This document shows, piece after piece, positions 8,587 to 16,590 of a stretch of 27,743 bases of DNA. The stretch is from contig JASNJN010000194.1 in assembly GCA_030180075.1 (NCBI GenBank), positions 1 through 27,743 of the forward strand, read 5' to 3'. Both the position numbers and the translations under genes were made by a program. Source of the DNA: Mikrocytos mackini. Its lineage: Eukaryota > Endomyxa > Ascetosporea > Mikrocytida > Mikrocytiidae. The stretch's first letter is position 1, and each line of letters starts with the position of its first letter. A model generated the notes under the pieces. That model did not search any database and had not been told where the DNA came from. It saw only the letters and a program-made list of their open reading frames with translations.

Positions 8587-10414
8587 ACAACTACAACTAG
8601 ACACAAAGAATTTGAATAGTTTCGAACTGTATTGCGAGAATGAAGTGCTTACTATATTCGCAGGTTTCGATTATGGAGTGCTTGTTAAAACAAATTACAC
8701 CACTTCAAAAAGCATATCTTTTAACTTCAAAGAGTTAAAAATGAATGGAAACATTGTCAATGTTAAAACAAACAAAGAAGAGAAAACAATTGAAATTTAT
8801 AAAGACACTGGGATTAACTATACAACAGAAATAGACACATTTTCAATTCCAACCACTTCTATTAAAGCAACGGAAAAGCTGAAAAGAAGCCTGATTGGTT
8901 TCAGTGTACAAATAGGCTGTGTTTGGGACGTGTTTAACAGCAACAGCAGAACCAAGAAAGAAATAGGAATGGGCTATGTTGTACACGTTGGAGAAAACGG
9001 AGTGCTTATTAAACTTGAAAAAAAGCCTGAATTCATAGGTTTACGGCTAACCGACTCGGTATTGTTGGTTATCTACGGTTTAGAAATATACCGGTTGAAT
9101 TTGGCAGATCAAAACAATGTAAAAAGTATTAACGTTGACAATTGTCTGCAGAGTAAAAATTTTACAAAAATAGGCGACATCTCATCTTTCCCTAATCGCG
9201 CATTTATTAGTTCATCTGGAAGGTACGTGTGTTTGGTATTTAATAAAAGGTTTGCTGTCTACACGACAAGAACGTTTATAAAGAAGTTAGAAGGTGATTG
9301 TGAAGACGTTGTCTTTTTGAATGAGGATATTGTTGTACTGGATAGTGTGGTGAGCCCAGTAAGTAACGAGAAGCCATATAGTACAGTTAACGTGTTCAAA
9401 GGCTTTGAACTGGAGTCCACTTTGAAACTTGAAAACAAGTCTGTAGTGAAATTGTTTGGAGGAAGAATGTTAGGCGTTCATTATAAAACCGAGAAAAAGA
9501 GTTTCTTTGAGTTATTCACAGATAGTGAATACACTTCTGTTACAACGCTTCCTGGGATAGTAGAGAAAGTAGTTTGGGGAAACAGTGAAAATGACGTAAT
9601 TTTGATAAGCAAAACATTTTCTTACATTATAAAACTTACACCTGAAAATGAAAACGAAAAGATGAAAGTGATTAAAGAAGTAGACACACAGTCCATAGGG
9701 TTTGCTAATGATACAAGTTTCCTATACAACTTCACAAGTATTAAATGTTCAAACTATGAACTGAATAACATCTCATATATTTTAGACTCTTTAGACGAAA
9801 ATGAAGTTCCAGTTCTTTATAATAAAGAGAACGAAACTTTATTAATAGAAAATAAAGATAAGAGAACTTTTAGACAGATATCTATGAGTAAGGAATGGAT
9901 AAACATTAATTTGGAGCTTGTTGGGATATTTTACAGTCACAAACAAATGGAAAGTTTATCTAGAGCTGATAAGAACAAAATAGTGGAGATATTAAACACT
10001 TGGAATATAGAAAAGTTTAATAAATTAGAACAGTTTAAAATAGAGAAAGTAAAGACATTTTTGGAAGAACAGAGTGTGTCTATTAAAGAACTATTGGAGA
10101 AAGAAATATTAGATGAAGAAGATAGACATATGATTGAGTTGGAAGGAATTGATTCATATGTGAAAGAAATTGTTGATGGCAATAAAGTAGAGGAAATAAA
10201 GAAAGTGATGAAGCATGAGATGTTTAACAGTATTAAAGATAAATACATCAAAATAGAAATACTTAATCTATTACAGAATTATGATGAATTAAAAAAACTA
10301 GGGAAGGAATTTAAAGAAAATGGAGATGCATTGGAAGCAAAAATATGTTTTATATTATGTGGGAAATCCAACAAGGGCAAGAAGAGTTTTAAAGAAATAA
10401 TAAGCTGTGATTAA
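8564..10414 (+). CDS. COPB2: Coatomer beta' subunit (COPB2/Sec27), 3' portion
   Basis: This 616-aa frame is the bulk of beta'-COP, a COPI-coat component at the Golgi that makes retrograde vesicles and binds dilysine cargo. The coatomer WD-associated region is visible by order of motifs: GCVWDVF (relatives have VWAI/VWCV), GVLIKLEKKP (VVIKLGREEP), SSSGRYVCLVFNKRFAVYTT (PNGRFV..GEFIIYT), VNVFKGFE, FGGRMLGV, and VVWGNSENDVILISKTFSYI (the VYWSDSGELV...FFILKY region). A helical C-terminal part (about 440-600) corresponds to a shortened alpha-solenoid. The ATG at 8564 is probably not the native start, because upstream sequence from 8092 encodes the missing first propeller blades. It is simply the first ATG after the frame opens. 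Total homologous length (about 770 codons) is shorter than yeast or human proteins, in line with microsporidian reduction. Confidence 0.85.
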   Translation: METLNFSKQLQLDTKNLNSFELYCENEVLTIFAGFDYGVLVKTNYTTSKSISFNFKELKMNGNIVNVKTNKEEKTIEIYKDTGINYTTEIDTFSIPTTSIKATEKLKRSLIGFSVQIGCVWDVFNSNSRTKKEIGMGYVVHVGENGVLIKLEKKPEFIGLRLTDSVLLVIYGLEIYRLNLADQNNVKSINVDNCLQSKNFTKIGDISSFPNRAFISSSGRYVCLVFNKRFAVYTTRTFIKKLEGDCEDVVFLNEDIVVLDSVVSPVSNEKPYSTVNVFKGFELESTLKLENKSVVKLFGGRMLGVHYKTEKKSFFELFTDSEYTSVTTLPGIVEKVVWGNSENDVILISKTFSYIIKLTPENENEKMKVIKEVDTQSIGFANDTSFLYNFTSIKCSNYELNNISYILDSLDENEVPVLYNKENETLLIENKDKRTFRQISMSKEWININLELVGIFYSHKQMESLSRADKNKIVEILNTWNIEKFNKLEQFKIEKVKTFLEEQSVSIKELLEKEILDEEDRHMIELEGIDSYVKEIVDGNKVEEIKKVMKHEMFNSIKDKYIKIEILNLLQNYDELKKLGKEFKENGDALEAKICFILCGKSNKGKKSFKEIISCD

Positions 10415-10751
10415 ATTAAGCACATTGAATATGGATTGCGATGCATTAGTTTGAATGGGCTATTTCTCTCATCTGTTTATGTTGCATTGATATATGGATT
10501 ATAAAAAATTAATCATAGGTTCATTGTACTGTTTATTATTAAAACTTTTTATGCATTCAAAATTTTGGAAAATGAATATGTAAACTTAACCTCAAATATT
10601 GTATGTTTAATAATCTAAATAATGATTTTGTTTGATTTAAAACTGTATTTATTTACCATTCGTTAGAGGGGTTTCCTATTTCGGTTGGTGGGTGAGAATT
10701 AGTGCTTTATTGCACCTTTAAACAACATCCATCGTTAAACCTATCCTCCAT
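10415..10751. other. Intergenic region between convergent genes
   Basis: Beta'-COP (plus) and the ATPase/nuclease gene (minus) end toward each other here, so this holds their 3' ends. AATAAA-like words are present near 10536-10541 and 10605-10625. No reading frame or repeat of note was seen. Confidence 0.4.
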
Positions 10752-12953
10752 TTAAGCTCGTGTTGCTGTAAAAACAATTTCACGTGCATCTGAACTTTCA
10801 TTCACTCGGTCTCTTGGCAGGGTACTTGCTATCGTTCCTTTTAGTTCCTTTACATGCTTGCGACTATCCTTACGGCCATAACAGTTTAAAGAAATAGCAA
10901 AATATAATGTACTCACATCTCTACTGATGTCTAGATATTGGTATTGCTTTTCGTCGCTTGTTAGAGCGTCCATTGTGGTTGCAACTCCTAAGCCTTGTTT
11001 GGTTTTGAATTCAAATATTCCTTTGAATTTATGATTAGCGTCAGGCCCAATTTTTAATATCACACACAAATCCAGTATGGCTTTTTTGTGAGCAAGGTTA
11101 TAATCGTTTTCAGGGTTTACCTTTAAATGGTAGTATTCAGGAGCACAGTCTATTATGTAATCCAACTGCCTCTGTGTAAGTCTGGGGCATATGCCGCGTG
11201 CTTTGTGTTCTAACTTTTGTTTCAGTATATCAATAAAACAGTCTCTGAATTCGCATTCCTTAACTACTGTGTAGTCGGTTTTATATTTTTTGTAATGGTG
11301 TGAAATTACATTTGGATTAATAGCTTTCATTAGGTATTTCCAAGTGGATCGCTCAAATAATATCATTAAACTTTGCCTTTGTTCATCAGATAACCCAATA
11401 CCAGCACTATATTTGCTAAGATATTTGGTGTAACCTTCATCAATTCTTATTCTCTTTAAAAGGTTTGTCCACTCTAAATGATATACAATCTTTCTTTCAG
11501 CGCCACTGGCATTTTTGGCGAGATATAAACTAGGATCAGTAATATAATTTGTGTCTGGACATGTACGAGCTTGATCTGTAAGTATTCCAGTCGTTTCTTG
11601 TTGCTCTTGATTAGTAGCTTGGTTATGCTCTTCGTTAGTTTGTAGCCTGGGAAGATCAAAGAATATATAGCCCAGATGAAATAAGTTATAAAGCGTGCTG
11701 ATATAGTAACCTGTTAACTTTTCATTGCATTCTCCATAAATCAGATCAATATCATTTTTTGTAACTTCAACAGGAAAATTTTCACGGCCATAGTTTGATA
11801 CGAAGTGATGGTAATTTCGCCAGAAATCAAGCTTGTTAACACCAGAAGAAAGTTGTTCCGATCTATATATCGACAAGTTTCCTCTATTAGGTCGGCTTTG
11901 AAGAAATCCTTGAAAATGTCCTGGGTGTATCTTATAAAATAAATTAGTATTCCCTATTCTTTTTATGACTATTTGTTGTAATCGGATTAATGAAGTCTCT
12001 TTACTATTCATGTACTCGAGTCGAGGCTGTTTGAAAAAGAAAAATAGAAATTCATAAAGTTTTTGTATTAGTATGTTGTCTTCTGCAATGTGTTTATAAG
12101 TACTATTGCCCCCATTTTCTGAGTTATCTAATATTTTAATGTAATCACTCTCAGAAAAGAATTTAAGCCATAAAGTTTCTATTGATTGTCTGTGCCGAGG
12201 TTGTAAGGCATTCTCATCTGTATTTATAAAATTAAAAATGGAGAGTGGGTTAATTTTGGTTTCTTCAACAAGCATTCTAAGTTCATTGACATGTACTCCT
12301 TGGTCAGGTGCATTTGCTATTCTTTCGAAATCGCTAAAAGAATACTCTCCAAATGCAGGTATTTTCCCCAAGTCTGTTATTTCATCGAATTCAATACAAT
12401 TGTTTTCCATCACATCATGGTTTGTTTTCTTTGAAATAGGTGGTACAGATATGAAAACAAACTTTATGTAATTTCGGATACAAGCCTTAGCATCTGACTT
12501 TATTGCGCTGTCTACCATTTGTAAGAAGTAGTTTCTGCTTTGATTTTCTGGACCAAGTTTATTGGAGAAAAGACCTTTTGTTTGGAACACGTTTACTTCA
12601 TCAGCAATGATAATAAGTTTTGTTACTACGTTCCTTTCTCCACCTATTATTTTCTTTAAGCCTACATCCCGGATACTCCTTGATAAGTAAAATAAGTATT
12701 CATTAAACTGTGTTTCAACAGACTCCATTTTGTGTTTTGTTATTGGATATTTTCCTTCTTTTATTAGGTCTAACTTTTCTTTTTCTATTTCAGTAATGAG
12801 TGTTTGGCCCAATAATTTGCCATGTAATTCTCTTATTAGATTAACATAGAACTTTTCTTCTATGTCTACAAGGTTATCTTTTAGAAATGAACCTCTGGAT
12901 AGAATTCTTTTGAAATCCAAATGGATAACAACGTTGTTTTTGAATGTTTCCAA
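10752..12953 (-). CDS. P-loop ATPase / PD-(D/E)XK nuclease, RHS/Crinkler-like (main part)
   Basis: This 733-aa frame starts (without ATG, at a TTG) just after the Walker A-bearing frame 12976-13338 and is its continuation. The N-terminal NNVVIHLDF matches the strand after Walker A in the AAA-ATPase-like family (typical form PVIHLDFS). LIIIADEVN at 113-121 is Walker B (D118, E119), and KFVFISVPP (164-172) looks like the sensor strand. The C-terminal domain has D628, then E648-F-K650 in GIFEFKTK, then STLYFAISLNCYGRK. This is the layout of PD-(D/E)XK nucleases fused to such ATPases. ATPase-nuclease fusions of this kind are known from RHS proteins of trypanosomes and Crinkler effectors, and are thought to derive from mobile elements. 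Roughly 400 residues in between have no recognised domain. It is expressed opposite to its neighbours and faces the secreted gene at 13725 across a divergent spacer. Confidence 0.75.
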   Translation of the reverse strand: METFKNNVVIHLDFKRILSRGSFLKDNLVDIEEKFYVNLIRELHGKLLGQTLITEIEKEKLDLIKEGKYPITKHKMESVETQFNEYLFYLSRSIRDVGLKKIIGGERNVVTKLIIIADEVNVFQTKGLFSNKLGPENQSRNYFLQMVDSAIKSDAKACIRNYIKFVFISVPPISKKTNHDVMENNCIEFDEITDLGKIPAFGEYSFSDFERIANAPDQGVHVNELRMLVEETKINPLSIFNFINTDENALQPRHRQSIETLWLKFFSESDYIKILDNSENGGNSTYKHIAEDNILIQKLYEFLFFFFKQPRLEYMNSKETSLIRLQQIVIKRIGNTNLFYKIHPGHFQGFLQSRPNRGNLSIYRSEQLSSGVNKLDFWRNYHHFVSNYGRENFPVEVTKNDIDLIYGECNEKLTGYYISTLYNLFHLGYIFFDLPRLQTNEEHNQATNQEQQETTGILTDQARTCPDTNYITDPSLYLAKNASGAERKIVYHLEWTNLLKRIRIDEGYTKYLSKYSAGIGLSDEQRQSLMILFERSTWKYLMKAINPNVISHHYKKYKTDYTVVKECEFRDCFIDILKQKLEHKARGICPRLTQRQLDYIIDCAPEYYHLKVNPENDYNLAHKKAILDLCVILKIGPDANHKFKGIFEFKTKQGLGVATTMDALTSDEKQYQYLDISRDVSTLYFAISLNCYGRKDSRKHVKELKGTIASTLPRDRVNESSDAREIVFTATRA

Positions 12954-12975
12954 TATCTAGGTTTTTTGTGTGTGA

Positions 12976-13338
12976 TTATCCAAAATCGTCATGTAACTCG
13001 AGCCAAGGCTTTGTATTGAAAGTTTTGCCATATCCGGAAGGTGCACAGATAAATGTATCCATTCTCTCCTTTGTTAAAAGATTGACCATTGAATGGGCCA
13101 ATAGAAAGTTGTCTAACAATGAAACTCTGTTTGTCTCGTAAATTCGTTCCATTTCATATGCTTCTAGGGTATTTATGCGAGCTTTCTTGCGTGTAGTAAT
13201 CTTTGCTTTCCTTCGTGGTTTTAGGCATTGAAATGCTTTGTTTTCAATATTTATCTCATTGCGAAAATCCAAGGAGTCAAACTCAGATTCAGTGTTCGCA
13301 TTAGAGTCATCAGGACTCCCTGGTGTGTTATTTGTCAT
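12976..13338 (-). CDS. N-terminal part of the ATPase/nuclease gene, with Walker A
   Basis: This 120-aa frame starts at a proper ATG. It has an acidic Ser/Asn-rich head, a basic stretch (PRRKAKITTRKKAR, about 41-54; a possible nuclear localisation signal) and DTFICAPSGYGKT, a P-loop with G104-K105-T106. It stops 23 bases before the next frame opens. The domain order (Walker A, then the VIHLDF strand) says the two frames are one gene separated by a stop and a frame change near 12955-12980. No GT..AG intron restores the frame. Either this copy is a pseudogene, or there is an indel error, or recoding. Confidence 0.72.
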   Translation of the reverse strand: MTNNTPGSPDDSNANTESEFDSLDFRNEINIENKAFQCLKPRRKAKITTRKKARINTLEAYEMERIYETNRVSLLDNFLLAHSMVNLLTKERMDTFICAPSGYGKTFNTKPWLELHDDFG

Positions 13339-13724
13339 GATTTATTTTTGAACATTTAAAAAATTGAGAACATCATTTACAACAAGGATGTTAGCTCATA
13401 AATTCGTCACCCACAAGGACAGACGAACGACGACTATACCAAGAACTCTTGATTATACAATTTATAGATCAATACAATAAGTTTTAACAACTTTGACTTC
13501 TTTTCGACTTTTATATGATTTGCAACACTTAATAACACCCATTCTCACATTAACCGATTCAAAACATTCTTTACTACCTTCAAGTTCATATCCACATTAC
13601 CAATTCACACACACACACTGTTTTAGCAATTTTCACACTTACATCATCATTACCCCATCTATTAACTCACCACCCACCTTTCCCTTTTATTATCCAACTC
13701 ACTTAAACTTTTACCCGCTACAAA
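13339..13724. other. Divergent promoter region
   Basis: This spacer lies between the minus-strand ATPase gene and the plus-strand secreted gene at 13725. It is pyrimidine/A-rich on the plus strand with several CACAC runs near 13590-13620. A CCCGC word 8 bases before the ATG (TTTACCCGCTACAAAATG) recalls the C-rich motifs reported just upstream of start codons of strongly expressed microsporidian genes. The other genes here lack it. A TTG-initiated frame over 13493-13828 is compositionally unlike a protein. Confidence 0.35.
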
Positions 13725-14795
13725 ATGACCACCAAAACTACATCCTACACTATCTTAATACTCACTTTATTAGCCCCGTTTATTTCTTTACTAGAGCAAC
13801 AAGCTCCTTCCACATGTCGCTTCAGTAACAAAACCATTTTACACAAAGCTCTCGGCGGTACAGAGGAAAAAACGGTAGAAAGTACAGAAACTATAGAAAC
13901 TACAGATATAGTGGATATAACTGCTTTCACCCCAGGTTACATTGCAGTCTTTTCGTGTCCACCTTCTTCGTTATTCACTGGGGCTTACCCTGGCGCTGGG
14001 TACGATTTGCAAGTGTTTATGGCAGCAGCAAACGATGAGTACAACGCCACTTTAAATACTGATGTGGAGACTGAAGACAGTACATACAAAAGTATTACAA
14101 TGGGAACTTCTTCTGTGTTTACTGTAACACTTAACGAAGATGACTTTAAAACTCTTTTTGGAAGTTCGTACTTAGACACGTGTGCTTACGATTGGTCTAA
14201 ACTAGAAGATTTAACCGTAGTTAAAGCAGGAAGTGAAATAACAGCGGTAAGTTCTACACACTTCCCAGGAGAGTATGAACATGCGTGCGAAGCTTACAAT
14301 TCAAAATTGACATTTACATCGATATATTTTGGAGATTTAAAGTTTTCAGTGGAAGAAATAAATTTAGCACAAACAGAGTACGGGAAAGGAAATTCTTTGG
14401 AACGTGGGTATATAATTTCTTTTGTTGAAGAAGGAAAGAGTGGTGGGGATGTGAAATATGTTGCGACGAATGAATACCAGGACGTCTTGCAAACATTATT
14501 TGAACAGGATTATGGAGAAGTGACAACTGGAGATTTAACCACACCAATCCTACCTACAGCTACAACTTCAAGCTCAACCACAACTAGCTCGTCAAGTAGT
14601 TCATCAAGTAGCTCGTCTTCAAGTACATCAGAACAAGAAGAAGAACCTAAGTGGTATGAAATATGGTGGGTTTGGTTAATTGTTGCAATTGTTGTTTTAT
14701 TACTCATTGCAATTATTGCTTACTTCGTATTGAATCGAGACAAAGACAATGATGAAAACGAGCTTGATAAAGTGGAAACAGAACAAATTCTTTAA
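13725..14795 (+). CDS. Secreted type I membrane protein, FSCP/WWVWL family, Ser-rich stalk
   Basis: This 356-aa paralogue of the protein at 7124 has a signal peptide core at residues 9-22 (TILILTLLAPFISL) and a Thr/Glu-rich spacer. DITAFTPGYIAVFSCP follows at 64-79. Further matches are VFTVTLNEDDFKTLFG (131-146), DTCAYDWSKLE with the second conserved Cys C153 (151-161), INLAQTEYGKG (212-222), a Thr/Ser stalk of about 30 residues (277-302), WYEIWWVWL (310-318), a transmembrane helix to about 336 and an acidic tail. Compared with the 7124 protein it gains the serine stalk, likely O-glycosylated, and a longer acidic tail. The serine run could vary in length between strains. Function is unknown. 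A surface or host-interface protein is the reasonable inference. Confidence 0.87.
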   Translation: MTTKTTSYTILILTLLAPFISLLEQQAPSTCRFSNKTILHKALGGTEEKTVESTETIETTDIVDITAFTPGYIAVFSCPPSSLFTGAYPGAGYDLQVFMAAANDEYNATLNTDVETEDSTYKSITMGTSSVFTVTLNEDDFKTLFGSSYLDTCAYDWSKLEDLTVVKAGSEITAVSSTHFPGEYEHACEAYNSKLTFTSIYFGDLKFSVEEINLAQTEYGKGNSLERGYIISFVEEGKSGGDVKYVATNEYQDVLQTLFEQDYGEVTTGDLTTPILPTATTSSSTTTSSSSSSSSSSSSSTSEQEEEPKWYEIWWVWLIVAIVVLLLIAIIAYFVLNRDKDNDENELDKVETEQIL

Positions 14796-14900
14796 TGTTG
14801 ATAATTAAATAAGAACGTTGTTTATAGATTAGATTGATTGAGTTTGAATGAAGTTTGATTAATAACAACATTATAAAGGTAGTATAACTCTTGGTTGAAT

Positions 14901-15062
14901 ATGAGCTTCGTTTATGCTATGTGCGGGACGTGTTTAAGCAAAATTAAGAATATCTCTGCTTCCTTGGTTGAGATCATGAAGGTTTGTGTGATTATTCAAA
15001 TTACAGGCGTTCTAGGTAACTACAGGAAATTTTGTGAGAGTGAACAATCCCTTGTTGTTTAA
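14901..15062 (+). CDS. Possible 53-aa protein, doubtful
   Basis: A short frame begins at ATG 14901 and contains five cysteines (MCGTC near the start) and a hydrophobic middle (VCVIIQITGVL). There is no recognised family and no clear leader. It sits in the gap between two well-supported genes and may be chance. Confidence 0.2.
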   Translation: MSFVYAMCGTCLSKIKNISASLVEIMKVCVIIQITGVLGNYRKFCESEQSLVV

Positions 15063-15148
15063 TGTTAACATAAATAATATTACACTTGTTGGCAAATAGT
15101 CAGTGTCATTTTATTTGAATTTTTTCTGAAAACATCAAAATTTCGAAA

Positions 15149-15874
15149 ATGCCCAGATCACGTCGGCAAAACCGAAGGGTCGCAAGTATGGCCAAACTAG
15201 ACCTAAATGATAGATTCGTAAAGTTATGTAAGAAAATGAAAGAGTACCATGACAGCACAAATTCTCGAACACTTTTCATTGTTCGTCCTAAAACAGGCAC
15301 GCCTTTCATATACACCACCGGGGATATAAGTGAAGTTATCAAAGACTACAAAACATATAGCGGCCCAGGACGGCGTATTGGCGACGAAGACAACGATTTT
15401 CTTCAAGCTGGTAATTCCATAGGTCGAAAAGTTGGTGTCTCATTTGCAAAACGCAGTACGAACATTGGGCCCATCTTCACTCCACAGAACACGCCATCTG
15501 CATCTCCCGCAAACACTTCAGACGCGCACCCCACGACTACCAGCGACGATTCCAACATTAACTTGCCACAACCAAGCACACAAAGCACAACTAATAACAA
15601 CGATAACAAAGACGAAAACAAGGACTTAAACACAGCATTATCTGTGGGCCCGCTGTACAACAACAGCCACAATGACAAGATAAATGATGCTGGTGATGAA
15701 ATCAATGAATCTGAAGAAAGTGAATGGAAGGAGTCAAATGACGATAAAGAATTTGATGGGGTAATAGATGATGAAAGTGAAGAGTATGAATATAGGGGTA
15801 GAAAAGGAAGAAAAAAGTATGGAGGTAGAATTGCGAAAAGACCAACGACAAGAAGCAGAAGCTCAAAAAAATAA
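15149..15874 (+). CDS. Basic protein with MADS-box-like N-terminus and acidic disordered tail
   Basis: This 241-aa protein has a very basic head (PRSRRQNRR) followed by a segment laid out like a MADS domain. A helix DRFVKLCKKMKEYHD (22-36) lies where MADS proteins have the K..LMKKAYELS helix. A strand TLFIVRPKTGTPFIYTT (41-57) corresponds to the LLLV-ETG-VYTF hairpin, and SEVIKDY (60-66) follows. The rest is low-complexity: Pro/Thr/Ser/Asn, then Glu/Asp-rich, ending in a basic RGRKGRKKYGGR...RSRSSKK tail. If the resemblance holds, it is a DNA-binding transcription factor. The similarity is by layout, not by strong identity, so a different nuclear basic protein remains possible. The leader is short and A-rich, and the gene stands alone on the plus strand. 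Confidence 0.6.
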   Translation: MPRSRRQNRRVASMAKLDLNDRFVKLCKKMKEYHDSTNSRTLFIVRPKTGTPFIYTTGDISEVIKDYKTYSGPGRRIGDEDNDFLQAGNSIGRKVGVSFAKRSTNIGPIFTPQNTPSASPANTSDAHPTTTSDDSNINLPQPSTQSTTNNNDNKDENKDLNTALSVGPLYNNSHNDKINDAGDEINESEESEWKESNDDKEFDGVIDDESEEYEYRGRKGRKKYGGRIAKRPTTRSRSSKK

Positions 15875-16149
15875 AATAAAATTAAAGTTTAAAGGAATTT
15901 TTTACGTTAAATAAATAGAAAATTTAAATGTCAAATTGGATAAACCCGGAAATTAATGGAATAAATAGTTTTTGGTTATAATTCGGGTTAAAATTTTTGC
16001 GAAAAATCTTTGGTTTTACACTTTATTAATGTAAATAACACGTAATATATGAATTTTGAAAATAAAACAAAATTTGCGAATCTATATGATATTTTTAAAA
16101 TCACAAAATAGATTTTTATACAGAAATAATATATATATAATTAAATTTA
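15875..16149. other. AT-rich 3' spacer with an imperfect hairpin
   Basis: No gene. AATAAA-like words follow the stop. Between about 15938 and 15991 an AAACCCGG...CGGGTT pair forms an imperfect inverted repeat. A (TA)n tract lies near 16128-16140. Confidence 0.4.
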
Positions 16150-16590
16150 TCCTGTTTCCTACGTCACTCCTACCCGCTTTATCGGGCTCAATTGTCGTCT
16201 TGTCACTACACCGCAACCACTCGTAGATGTTCCGTGACCCTTTGAATCCTACCACCTGTATTCTACTCGGAACGATGACATGCGAGTTGAATGAACATTC
16301 GTATTGTTTCCCGAGGGTTTTAATAAGTTAGAGGTACTTATCCTTTTTTTGGATTTCCCTCTTTTCAATGAGGTCTTCACTAGGCACCGCCACTTCCAAT
16401 AATTCGGCTGTCCTTCTACTGTGGTCGGCCGCAATTATGTTCGGAAGCAAAGAGTGGGGCGATTTTCCGTCGCCTTCCACCCAGACCCGACCCTCTGAAC
16501 GAGGATTTGCTCGAACTTGTTCAGTCTTCTCTCCACACGTCTACCCATATCGCTGGGTTTGATCTTATGGCCTAACCTTTCCTACAGACG
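16150..16590 (-). pseudogene. Non-LTR (LINE) retrotransposon 3' fragment
   Basis: This block is visibly richer in G+C than everything around it. On the minus strand it reads as the conserved extreme C-terminus of LINE reverse-transcriptase proteins: ATENRP, then IIAADHSRRTAELLEVAVPS, EKREIQKKDKYL, then VIVPSRIQVVGFKGSRNIYE. These fit the family pattern 'NRPDIVV..D....LIDVA.P.D.N...KE.EK..KY..L..E', then 'V..VPVVIGALG.V...L..WL'. An insertion or frame shift lies after ENRP, and a TAA after DKYL breaks the frame. Upstream RT domains are missing, as in a 5'-truncated LINE insertion. A 61-aa minus-strand ORF at 16249-16434 is a shadow frame. The upstream end abuts the hAT relict. Confidence 0.65.

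Noticed and set aside
12955..13005. A 41-nt GT...AG intron (minus strand) joining the two ATPase frames
   Set aside because: Removing it does not put the downstream ATPase frame in phase, and the 5' splice context is poor.
13493..13828. 111-aa plus-strand ORF overlapping the start of the secreted gene
   Set aside because: Non-ATG start and His/Thr/Pro/Tyr-rich composition from pyrimidine-rich promoter DNA; it overlaps a well-supported gene in another frame.
14314..15705. Minus-strand ORFs opposite the secreted protein and the basic protein
   Set aside because: Antisense shadows of Ser- and Asp/Glu-rich coding sequence with no motifs.
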